Source: Polaromonas sp.
GTDB taxonomy: Bacteria; Pseudomonadota; Gammaproteobacteria; Burkholderiales; Burkholderiaceae_C
Reading direction: 5' to 3'
DNA: 64,000 nucleotides
Assembly: GCF_016185115.1 (NCBI RefSeq)
Contig: NZ_JACPOF010000017.1
Coordinates: 372,001 to 436,000 of the forward strand
A program made the position numbers and the translations under genes. Under the pieces are notes generated by a model, which was not told where the DNA came from, ran no database searches, and was given only the letters and a program-made list of their open reading frames with translations. Positions 9,132 to 15,992 of this stretch are shown here, in pieces (positions within the stretch are counted from its first letter, which is position 1; every line of letters begins with the position of its first letter).

Positions 9132-9426
9132 ACGAACTCCAAATATTTTGGATTCGCTCTGCAATGCGGCAGCGAACCCGTTGGAAGGATTCGCAAAAGC
9201 TACAGGTGCTAATGGTCGGGACTCAGGCTTAGCGCCACACGAGACAAAACGCGACCGGGCTATTTTTTGACCGGGCAGCCGTACCCGTTATTTGCAACCC
9301 GATGCTATGCGAACCCCTCACGAAATGCAAGAAAGGTCTATCAAGGCGCGATCAAAACGTGGCACCAAGGGCACAGCAGCAGCCGCGTCCAACACCATCG
9401 CCAATCGAGCTCCATAGCAAGCGGGT

Positions 9427-9981
9427 TCAGTCACCATGGGGCTCTGCCCCATACCCCTTCAAATTCGAATCGTTACACGTAACGAATGAGCCTGTACCCA
9501 TCGCAAATACAGAGTTCGGGACGCGCCGGATGACCTGGACAACATCCACAGCAACCGAGCGCGAGTCCGCCCTATTGGTGACCACACGCGGACGAAAAAG
9601 GCGCACACGTTGCTGCATAGTTGCCGAGGCATCGCAAGCAGCGAAGGCCTCAATTGCCATTCGTTCCATGTCCCTCTGCGCCTGAGCTTGCAGAGCCAAC
9701 TCACCCTCCGACGCCGCCCACATCTCACGAGCTCGCTGACTCCGCGAAAAATCCGCCAGCCATTGCCTAAAGGTCATGACAACCTCCAAACGTAGAGCTT
9801 CAAGGAGAGGGAGGCCAAAGACAGCGGCATACGACGCACCGCCAAAGGGAGCCACCAAGGGCCAGATATAGCCAGCGAAATAGACCACTGCGCGTAAGCC
9901 TTCCACCATGAAGGCAACTGCGCTAACAGGCTTTTTGAAGTTAAATTCATACGTAGTTCCGATGTAGTTAATGACTAACAA
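9427..9981 (-). CDS. Hypothetical, possibly membrane-anchored island protein (start uncertain)
   Basis: No family recognised. Read from the TTG at 9981 it has 184 residues with a hydrophobic region at about 20-66 (AVVYFAGYIWPLVAPFGG and following) and then a charged helical part. Two shorter starts are possible: ATG 9909, and ATG 9777, which has the strong ribosome site GGAGG at 5-bp spacing and would give a soluble 116-residue protein beginning MTFRQWLADF. The frame stays open and plausible upstream of 9777, so I keep the long form. It lies just inside the right-hand att repeat. About 300 bp between this gene and the 54-codon ORF (9132-9426) hold no convincing gene. Confidence 0.5.
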   Translation of the reverse strand: MLVINYIGTTYEFNFKKPVSAVAFMVEGLRAVVYFAGYIWPLVAPFGGASYAAVFGLPLLEALRLEVVMTFRQWLADFSRSQRAREMWAASEGELALQAQAQRDMERMAIEAFAACDASATMQQRVRLFRPRVVTNRADSRSVAVDVVQVIRRVPNSVFAMGTGSFVTCNDSNLKGYGAEPHGD

Positions 9982-10032
9982 AACATCGATCTACGAATTG
10001 ACAGCGCCTCTGGAGAGCTAATCCCCTACCCC

Positions 10033-10077
10033 TTCGTAATGAGAAGGTCGGGTGTTCGATTCATCTCTCCGGCACCA
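10033..10077 (+). repeat. attR-like direct repeat (displaced tRNA-Thr 3' end)
   Basis: Identical over 45 bp to 7042-7086, from the anticodon loop to CCA, but without a tRNA 5' half. It is either the original tRNA 3' end pushed away by the island or the left end of a second island. Confidence 0.88.
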
Positions 10078-10083
10078 AATGAA

Positions 10084-10116
10084 ATCCCCCTAGCTGTCAT
10101 GGTTAGGGGGATTTTT
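10084..10116 (+). terminator. Second copy of the tRNA-type terminator
   Basis: The hairpin ATCCCCCTAGC / GGTTAGGGGGAT is followed by TTTTT. It shares the loop and much of the stem with the terminator at 7097-7126 but differs at several compensating positions, so it is a diverged homologue and not a recent duplicate. Confidence 0.8.
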
Positions 10117-10181
10117 CATGTGCCCAACAAGTAATCCAGCGCGGGAATACGAACTATTGAGTCTAGAAAAACGACTTTTCC

Positions 10182-11027
10182 CTATTTCACCTTTTCTTGT
10201 ACGTAGACCTCAGGAAAGAATCTGGCTCTTATGACTACTCGCGGCGATGCTTCTCCAAAAATAATATGCAGTTGAAGTAAAAAATCAGCGATGCCAGTCT
10301 TGAATTTATTAAGTGCGGAAGCAAGGTCAGCGAAAGAAGCGCCATGGGCGAATTTCTTCGCATGGATTGCGTCGTTGTCTCGAATAGACTGAAGAAACAT
10401 AAAGTCGACCCACATTGCACCACCAAGGTCTAGCTTCGCTCCCCCTGTCATGATCGGGATCCAGTTCTTGATCTTTTCTTCAAATGAGACCTTTGCGCCT
10501 TTGCTGTCGGTCAGCCTCACATCGACGACTAAAGAGTGATTCCAGATATCGACTCTGTGAGCAACATAGGATTCGATACTGGCAACTCCTTTAATAATCG
10601 CTGTATGTAGTTCATCTAGAGATGCGCCATCGATTGCCTTGTCACGTGCTCGGCAAGCGGATTCGAACTTCGATGCGTAATCCACCCCAATCGTGCCTGG
10701 GCCATCCACTTCCATCTCCGGCTCACTTCTAAAGCCTTTAGTTATGGATGCCTTTGCGTTTCCCTGACCGTCAGCGAGTATTGTCCAAGTGCTACCAATG
10801 AAGTTCTCAACGAAGGGGACGGCAGTAGTGAAAAACACCCGGCACTTTGATATAACTCTTGGCAATGGCTGACCGTTTTCTGCGAACCATTTTTCAATTG
10901 TCTTTTTTGGATGCCCCTTCATCTGTTCATATCGGCTATGGTTGCCGTGATGAATGAACGCCCAGACCATCTTCTCCGCTTCTTTAGGAGATATAACGGG
11001 ACGCACAGCTAGGTCACCGTTTTTCAT
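10182..11027 (-). CDS. Hypothetical protein with HEPN-like C-terminal region
   Basis: A 281-residue protein from ATG 11027 (a TTG at 11042 is an alternative). I do not recognise a full-length family. The C-terminal half is helical and contains FLQSIRDNDAIHAKKFAHG, that is R216-X5-H222, which fits the Rx4-6H catalytic signature of HEPN ribonuclease domains, followed by helices to about 258. An earlier helix at about 136-164 (ELHTAIIKGVASIESYVAH) would pair with it in a HEPN bundle. The N-terminal part (about 1-130) looks like a separate domain. Codon use is clearly less GC-rich than in neighbours, so the gene was probably acquired. HEPN toxins often act in phage defence; that role is inference from motif and location. 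Confidence 0.7.
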   Translation of the reverse strand: MKNGDLAVRPVISPKEAEKMVWAFIHHGNHSRYEQMKGHPKKTIEKWFAENGQPLPRVISKCRVFFTTAVPFVENFIGSTWTILADGQGNAKASITKGFRSEPEMEVDGPGTIGVDYASKFESACRARDKAIDGASLDELHTAIIKGVASIESYVAHRVDIWNHSLVVDVRLTDSKGAKVSFEEKIKNWIPIMTGGAKLDLGGAMWVDFMFLQSIRDNDAIHAKKFAHGASFADLASALNKFKTGIADFLLQLHIIFGEASPRVVIRARFFPEVYVQEKVK

Positions 11028-11120
11028 AGTTTCATCACTCAAGATCTACCGTTGATTATTTTTAGAGCTATCGACTGAAATTATTGAAGCTCACGGGCCC
11101 ATACAAAGGGGTATGAACAA

Positions 11121-11150
11121 GTCTAGCCGACCAGCGGCAAATTGCAGGGC
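11121..11150 (-). pseudogene. Fragment of an integrase C-terminus
   Basis: The minus strand encodes ALQFAAGRLD, nearly the same as GLQFAAGRLD near the C-terminus of the intact integrase; 25 of 30 bases match 7616-7645. The rest of the gene is gone or too diverged to follow. The whole stretch 11028-11304 otherwise holds no gene I can support. Confidence 0.6.
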
Positions 11151-11304
11151 CGTCAGCCGTAACTTGCACACAACGCTGGTTTCTCATCTCGTTTCACAAC
11201 TTGAACACCTTGCCACGCAGACTTAGGCCAAGGGAGTTTTACGGTACAAAAGCTTTGCGGCACAATTCCCATGTTTGCCTCCCACTCACCCTCAAGGTAA
11301 AAAA

Positions 11305-11745
11305 ATGAACTACACAAAAATCGCTCTGGCCTTGTCAATCACCCTCTCCCTTTTCGGTTGCGCCAATATGGCCGGCGGTGCCGGCAGCGACAGCACGGTG
11401 ACCGAGGCGACGGCCAAGCAGTTGTCGGGTGACGTGCCTTTGCCACCCGGTTCGGTGATCAGGCAGCAGGACACCCTGGTGATGGGTGTGGGCAACAGCT
11501 GGACGGGGCGTATCAACCTGACGATTTCTGGTGATCCGCAGGCAGTGTTCGCTTACTTCCGCGACAGCATGCCGGCTGCCGGATGGACCATGACTTCAAG
11601 CTCTTTCTCCAAGCTCAGCCTGCTGACATTCTCAAAGGGTGAGCGCGTGGCCAATGTGCAGATGCAGGCGACGAACTTTGGCGGCAATGAGGTGCTGATC
11701 ACCGTCTCGCCGGTCACGCGCAACGCGCCGCCAGCACAGCGCTAA
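11305..11745 (+). CDS. Small putative lipoprotein
   Basis: A 146-residue protein starting at MNYTKIAL (ATG 11305, with AAGGT upstream), chosen over an in-frame ATG 30 bp earlier because the signal peptide begins here. It has a lipoprotein signal with cleavage before C19 (LSLFGC). The mature part contains a mixed alpha/beta segment with AYFRDSMPAAGWTM, typical of periplasmic proteins of unknown function that resemble DUF4892-like or similar folds; I do not assign a family. It is followed after 74 bp by the ChrB-domain gene. Confidence 0.75.
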   Translation: MNYTKIALALSITLSLFGCANMAGGAGSDSTVTEATAKQLSGDVPLPPGSVIRQQDTLVMGVGNSWTGRINLTISGDPQAVFAYFRDSMPAAGWTMTSSSFSKLSLLTFSKGERVANVQMQATNFGGNEVLITVSPVTRNAPPAQR

Positions 11746-11819
11746 ATCGCCCTGCCGCTCTGCGGCCCCCGCACATCGGTGGGCCGCCGTCACCAATACA
11801 AAAATCAAGGAGACATCTC

Positions 11820-12398
11820 ATGCAATGGGTTACCCGCCAATACCTTCACCTTGACCGGGTGGCAACGCCCTGGCTCATCACACGCTTTGTGGATGCAGAG
11901 GCGACCTTTGTGTATGTGCCGTGGAAGGAAGAGCACCTGGCGCCAGCGGGTGCAATTGCCTTTTCAATGCCGGGCGCAGAGCTTGGGCCCCATGACCACA
12001 GCGGCAGCACCTTTGACAAGGTGATGCGCAAATACAGCATCAGCGCGCCCGGGCTTGACCAGCTTGCTGCGGTGATTCGCGCGGGCATTGCGTATGTTCT
12101 TGAGGGCTACCGCCCTGCTCCTGACGACCAGATCGGGCAGACGGCTGTGGGTTTGCTGGCTTTTGCCGAAGGCGTGTTTTTGACAAACCAGAGTGACGAT
12201 GCGATTCTGGCTGCGAGCTTTCCGGTTTACGACGCCTTGTATGCCAACTTCAAGGTGCTTGATCTCCTGAAAACACAGGGGCTGGCCATGCCGGACCATA
12301 GCGATGGCCGGGGCCCGAGCAAGAAGTTTGAAGGTCTGCGCCGCATCTACAACGACGCCGGCAAACCCACGCCCTACGGGCCGCCAACGGTCAAATAA
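11820..12398 (+). CDS. ChrB C-terminal-domain (chromate resistance) family protein
   Basis: A 192-residue protein matching the domain found at the C-terminus of ChrB proteins (Chrome_Resist family): WVTRQYLHLDRVATPWLITRFVD at the start, a FVYVPW segment, and GPHDHSGSTFD in the middle. ChrB proteins help in chromate resistance or sensing, usually beside the ChrA efflux pump. No chrA is present here, and stand-alone members of this domain are widespread, so a chromate role is uncertain. The ribosome site AAGGAG precedes the ATG by 8 bp. Confidence 0.8.
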   Translation: MQWVTRQYLHLDRVATPWLITRFVDAEATFVYVPWKEEHLAPAGAIAFSMPGAELGPHDHSGSTFDKVMRKYSISAPGLDQLAAVIRAGIAYVLEGYRPAPDDQIGQTAVGLLAFAEGVFLTNQSDDAILAASFPVYDALYANFKVLDLLKTQGLAMPDHSDGRGPSKKFEGLRRIYNDAGKPTPYGPPTVK

Positions 12399-12416
12399 GT
12401 CGGCGCCCCGGGGGAG

Positions 12417-13766
12417 TCAGTCGTTGACGTGCGGCGCGTGCCTGCCGTGCGGCGCAAGGTGAGCCAGCACCTTGTCGATGCGTTTTCCGTCAAGGTCAAC
12501 GACTTCAAAAACCCAGCCCGCGCAATCGACTTTTTCACCTGTCATCAACAAACGGCCTGACACACTTTGCAGCAGGCCGGCCACGGTGTTGTAGCGCCCA
12601 CGGCTTTCTTCGGGCAGATCTTTTATATCCAGCCGGGCCTTGAGTTCTGCCACGGGCATCACACCGTCAATCAGCCAGCTGCCGTCATCTCGGCGGGTGG
12701 CCCAGGCATCTACCTGCGCGCCGGGTTGCAGTTCGCCGGTGATGGCTTCGAGCATGTCCATGGGGGTCATCAGGCCCTGCACCACACCGTATTCATCGAC
12801 CACAAAGACGATGCGCGTGGACCTTGCGCGGAACTGCTCAAGCAGTTCCATGCCGGTCAGGGTTTCAGGAACAAAAACGGCGGGCATGGCATGGGCGCCC
12901 AGCCGGTCGGTGATGGCGGTCGCTGCGGTGGCCGACCCGGCTGACGACGACAAGACCTGGCCACGCAGCGCAAGCAGTTTCGACACGCTCACTACACCGA
13001 CCACATCATCGAGGCCACCACGGCACACCGGGTACCAGGAATGCTCGGTGACGGCAGCTTTCTGGATCGCCTCGGAAATGGTGTCAGACGCATCAAGCCA
13101 TTCAATGTCAGAGCGCGGCAGCATCAGCGATGTGAGCAGGCGGTCATCGAGCAGGAACACGTTCTGCACCATCTGGTGTTCGTGCTCTTCGATCAGGCCG
13201 GCATCAACCCCTTCTTCAAGGCTGGCGGCAATCTCTTCTTCTGTCACGGCACGGTCGCCAGAGGTGTCAACGCGAAGCAGTTGGAGTGTGGCATGCGTGC
13301 TGACGGAGAGCAGCCTGACAAAGGGTTTGGCGCCAGTGGCCACCCACATCATGGGGCGTGACACCAGGCGGGCCACGGTTTCGGGGTAGAGCTGGCCAAT
13401 GCGCTTGGGCACAAGTTCGCCGAACACGATGGTGATGAAGGTGATGACGGCCACGACCAGTGCGGTGGCGCTGATCTCGGACGCGCGTGGCGTGACGCCA
13501 AACTCGCGCAGCCACACGGCCAGGCCACCGCTGAAGGCGGCCTCGCCGATGATGCCGTTGAGCATGCCGATGGACGTGATGCCGACCTGCACCGACGAGA
13601 GGAACTGTGTGGGGTTGTCCATCAGCCCGAGGGCTGCGCGTGCGCCCTTGTCACCTGCTTCCGCCATGGCCGTCAGCCTGGCCCGCCTGCTGGAGGCCAT
13701 GGCCATTTCGGACATGGCGAAGATGCCGTTAAGCAGGGTTAAAAACGCGATGAGCAAAAAATCCAT
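12417..13766 (-). CDS. CNNM/CorC-type hemolysin-family transporter (CBS domains)
   Basis: 449 residues from MDFLLIAFLTLLNGIFAMSE. An N-terminal DUF21 (CNNM) transmembrane domain with three or four helices spans about 1-190. A CBS pair follows at about 200-340 (LMLPRSDIEWL and VFVVDEYGVVQGLMTPMDM), and a CorC_HlyC domain at the C-terminus (RRDDGSWLIDGVMPVAEL). Members are linked to Mg/Co efflux or homeostasis; the older name hemolysin is misleading. A 34-residue N-terminal extension is open but lacks signal-anchor logic and would overlap the divergent apaH gene, so I start at 13766. It is divergent from apaH with 23 bp between the starts. Confidence 0.9.
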   Translation of the reverse strand: MDFLLIAFLTLLNGIFAMSEMAMASSRRARLTAMAEAGDKGARAALGLMDNPTQFLSSVQVGITSIGMLNGIIGEAAFSGGLAVWLREFGVTPRASEISATALVVAVITFITIVFGELVPKRIGQLYPETVARLVSRPMMWVATGAKPFVRLLSVSTHATLQLLRVDTSGDRAVTEEEIAASLEEGVDAGLIEEHEHQMVQNVFLLDDRLLTSLMLPRSDIEWLDASDTISEAIQKAAVTEHSWYPVCRGGLDDVVGVVSVSKLLALRGQVLSSSAGSATAATAITDRLGAHAMPAVFVPETLTGMELLEQFRARSTRIVFVVDEYGVVQGLMTPMDMLEAITGELQPGAQVDAWATRRDDGSWLIDGVMPVAELKARLDIKDLPEESRGRYNTVAGLLQSVSGRLLMTGEKVDCAGWVFEVVDLDGKRIDKVLAHLAPHGRHAPHVND

Positions 13767-13789
13767 GTACGACCGGGCAGAATGAACAC

Positions 13790-14644
13790 ATGCCAATGTA
13801 CATGATTGGGGATCTGCAGGGCTGCCACCAGCCACTGCTGCGCCTGCTTGAAAAAACCGATTTTTCACCGAGCCGCGACACGCTGTATCTGCTGGGCGAC
13901 CTGGTCAACCGCGGGCCTGAATCGCTGGCCGTGCTGCGCCACCTGTCGTCGCTGGGCGATGCGGCCAAATGCCTGCTGGGCAACCACGACCTGCACCTGA
14001 TCGCCATGTCTCAAGGCGTGCGCAAGCCCGGGCGCAGCGACACCTCGCAGGAGATCATGGCCGCACCCGACGGCCCCGCGCTGCTGGACTGGCTGCGGCA
14101 CCGGTCCATGGCGCTGCAGGCACAAGGCTGGCTGATGGTGCATGCGGGCGTGCTGCCGCAGTGGACGGCAGCGCAGACCATGGCGCTGGCGGCTGAAGTT
14201 GAAAGCGCCTTGCGCGGGCCAGACCTGGCCGGGTTTGTACAGGCCATGTACGGCAACCAGCCCGACCGCTGGCACGACAGCCTGCAGGGCGCCGAACGGC
14301 TGCGCGTCATCGTCAACGCACTGACGCGTATGCGCTTTTGCAGCGCCGACGGCGTGATGGAGTTTGAATCAACCGGCAGCCTGCGCGATGCGCCCATGGG
14401 CTACCTGCCGTGGTTTGAAGTGCCGGGCCGCAAGACAGAAGGCCAGCGCATCGCCTTTGGGCACTGGTCAACACTGGGCGCGGAAACCGTCAAGACCCAG
14501 GCCGGGCTGCTGCATGGCACCTTGCCGCTGGACACGGGCTGCGTCTGGGGCGGCTGCCTGACAGCGGCGCGGCTGGACGGCCGTAAAGATGGCGGGTACG
14601 AGCTGATTTCGGTTCAGTGCGAGCAGGCGAGGAAGCCGGGTTAA
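13790..14644 (+). CDS. apaH: Symmetrical bis(5'-nucleosyl)-tetraphosphatase (Ap4A hydrolase)
   Basis: A 284-residue phosphoesterase that splits Ap4A into two ADP. Metal-site motifs are in order: GDLQG near residue 7, GDLVNRG at about 35, and GNHD at about 64, followed by VHAGVLPQW. Length fits ApaH. In many proteobacteria apaH sits with ksgA/apaG; here it stands alone beside a CNNM transporter. Confidence 0.95.
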   Translation: MPMYMIGDLQGCHQPLLRLLEKTDFSPSRDTLYLLGDLVNRGPESLAVLRHLSSLGDAAKCLLGNHDLHLIAMSQGVRKPGRSDTSQEIMAAPDGPALLDWLRHRSMALQAQGWLMVHAGVLPQWTAAQTMALAAEVESALRGPDLAGFVQAMYGNQPDRWHDSLQGAERLRVIVNALTRMRFCSADGVMEFESTGSLRDAPMGYLPWFEVPGRKTEGQRIAFGHWSTLGAETVKTQAGLLHGTLPLDTGCVWGGCLTAARLDGRKDGGYELISVQCEQARKPG

Positions 14645-14708
14645 GCCTGAAACCACCTCAATTACATAATTTGCAACAATATTGCGTGTCATTGGAATGT
14701 TTACCCCG

Positions 14709-14855
14709 ATTAATACATTTAACGTATTAATCAGGCTTTTGAGCAGCCTTCAAGCCGCCTAACAGCCTCCAAAGCCTGAAAAACAGCCATTTTCAGGTGC
14801 CAAATTGGCCTCCAGGCCAATAAAAACGCACGTGAGCAGCTATAAAAACAATAGC
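14709..14855 (+). repeat. Convergent-junction intergenic repeat, copy 1 (shortened)
   Basis: It contains TTTAACGTATTAA on the left and the conserved right part, GGTGCCAAATTGGCC then GGCCAATA, GCACGTGAGCAGCTA and ATAGC. It shares this layout with 59171-59347 (same orientation) and with 38227-38400 and 45938-46111 (opposite orientation). It lies between the convergent apaH and yihY genes. Confidence 0.7.
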
Positions 14856-14869
14856 GCTCTGCAATCCAG

Positions 14870-15865
14870 TCAGACAACCGGGGGCTGAATTTCGCCTGGC
14901 CGCAGCGCTCCGGATGGGGTCAACGCTGCATCTGCCAGCGTCTGGGGTGATTTTGCTTCCGCCTGCGCAATGCGGGCCAGCGCACGGGCGTGGGCGTCTT
15001 CGGCCAGCACGCGTGCGCAACTGGCCGAGAACAGCAGGACCGCCGAAGAGAAATAAATCCACATCAAAATCACCACCAGCGAACCTGCCGCACCATAGGC
15101 CGACACCACAGCCGCTGTCGAGAGATACACCGCCATGACGTGCTTGCCAACCGCAAACAGCACCGCACCTATGGCCGCGCCGCGCACCAGGTAACGCAGC
15201 GGCGGTTTGGGGCCGGCGCTCATGCGCATCAGCGCGACGAACAGCGCGGTACAGAAGGCGACGGTCACCAGTTCATTGAGGACAAGCGCGATCTTCTCGA
15301 CCGGCACATAGTTGCCAGCCCAGCCCGAGAGCAGGCTGAGGAAGGTGGAAATCGCCAGCGACACCAGCAGCAGGAAACCAAAGGCGAGGATGTAGGCCAC
15401 ACCGCGCAGGCGCAGCGATGCGCTGTACCACCACTTCTGCTGTGCCACCACGCCGGAGTCGGTCCGCCATAGCCGCTCAAAGGCATCCTGCAGCTCGGCA
15501 AACACGCCGGTGGCACCCACCAGCAAAAAGCCGAAGGCAAACAGCGAGGCGATGATGCCGTCGGCGGGCTCCTTTGCGCTGGTCAGGGCCTGCTGCACCA
15601 CCAGGGCACCCTGTGTGCCGATGACGGACTGGATTTGCTGCACCAGGCTGGTTTCGATGTAAGTGCGGTCCAGCCACCAGCCGAGGACAGCAACCATCAG
15701 GACCAGCAGCGGCGCCAGGCTGAGGATGCCGTAGAAAGACATGGCCGCCCCCATGCGCAGGCCATCGGCGTCCAGCCACAGGTTGACGGCGCGTACAACA
15801 GAACGGATGGGTTTGAGCAAAACGCCCGGCGTGCGTGCGCTCACGCGATCGATGAAACTGGTCAT
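14870..15865 (-). CDS. YihY/BrkB-family inner membrane protein (formerly RNase BN)
   Basis: 331 residues from MTSFIDRVSART. The protein has about six transmembrane segments, and the family hallmark GAAMSFYGILSLAPLLVL sits in the first one. Members were once mis-named ribonuclease BN; their real function is unknown, and transport of a lipid or small solute is suspected. The frame is open far upstream into rhlE, but the translation there is not protein-like, and the first ATG after the hydrophilic N-terminus fits the family. Confidence 0.9.
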   Translation of the reverse strand: MTSFIDRVSARTPGVLLKPIRSVVRAVNLWLDADGLRMGAAMSFYGILSLAPLLVLMVAVLGWWLDRTYIETSLVQQIQSVIGTQGALVVQQALTSAKEPADGIIASLFAFGFLLVGATGVFAELQDAFERLWRTDSGVVAQQKWWYSASLRLRGVAYILAFGFLLLVSLAISTFLSLLSGWAGNYVPVEKIALVLNELVTVAFCTALFVALMRMSAGPKPPLRYLVRGAAIGAVLFAVGKHVMAVYLSTAAVVSAYGAAGSLVVILMWIYFSSAVLLFSASCARVLAEDAHARALARIAQAEAKSPQTLADAALTPSGALRPGEIQPPVV

Positions 15866-15992
15866 GACAGCCAGTGTCGGGTTTTCAGCGTGTGCAGGCC
15901 ATCGGAATGCGACGCCGGGCCCCGTAGGCGTGTTCCGATTCAGACGGAATGCGCCTGGGCAGGATGCCAGTCGCCACCGCCCTGGGCGAAGC

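Larger units (their letters stand above)
7042..10077. mobile_element. Mini genomic island integrated in tRNA-Thr
   Basis: About 3 kb bounded by 45-bp direct repeats of the tRNA-Thr 3' end. It carries a complete tyrosine integrase, a downstream cargo ORF next to the tRNA, two small ORFs coupled upstream of the integrase, and a putative membrane protein gene at the far end, all on the minus strand. No structural phage or conjugation genes are recognisable, so it is a minimal or satellite-like element. Confidence 0.8.
10033..11180. mobile_element. Probable remnant of a second, tandem tRNA-Thr island
   Basis: The order att repeat, terminator, one minus-strand cargo gene, then a fragment of an integrase C-terminus mirrors the left side of the intact island. 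I found no third att copy to the right, so the right boundary near 11180 is approximate and the element is probably decayed. Confidence 0.45.

Noticed and set aside
8967-9164. 65-codon reading of the small island ORF from ATG 9164
   Set aside because: The ribosome site GGAG fits ATG 9131, so the shorter form is reported.
9267-9685. Plus-strand frames in the island's right part
   Set aside because: They have no ribosome sites and run antisense to the putative membrane protein gene.
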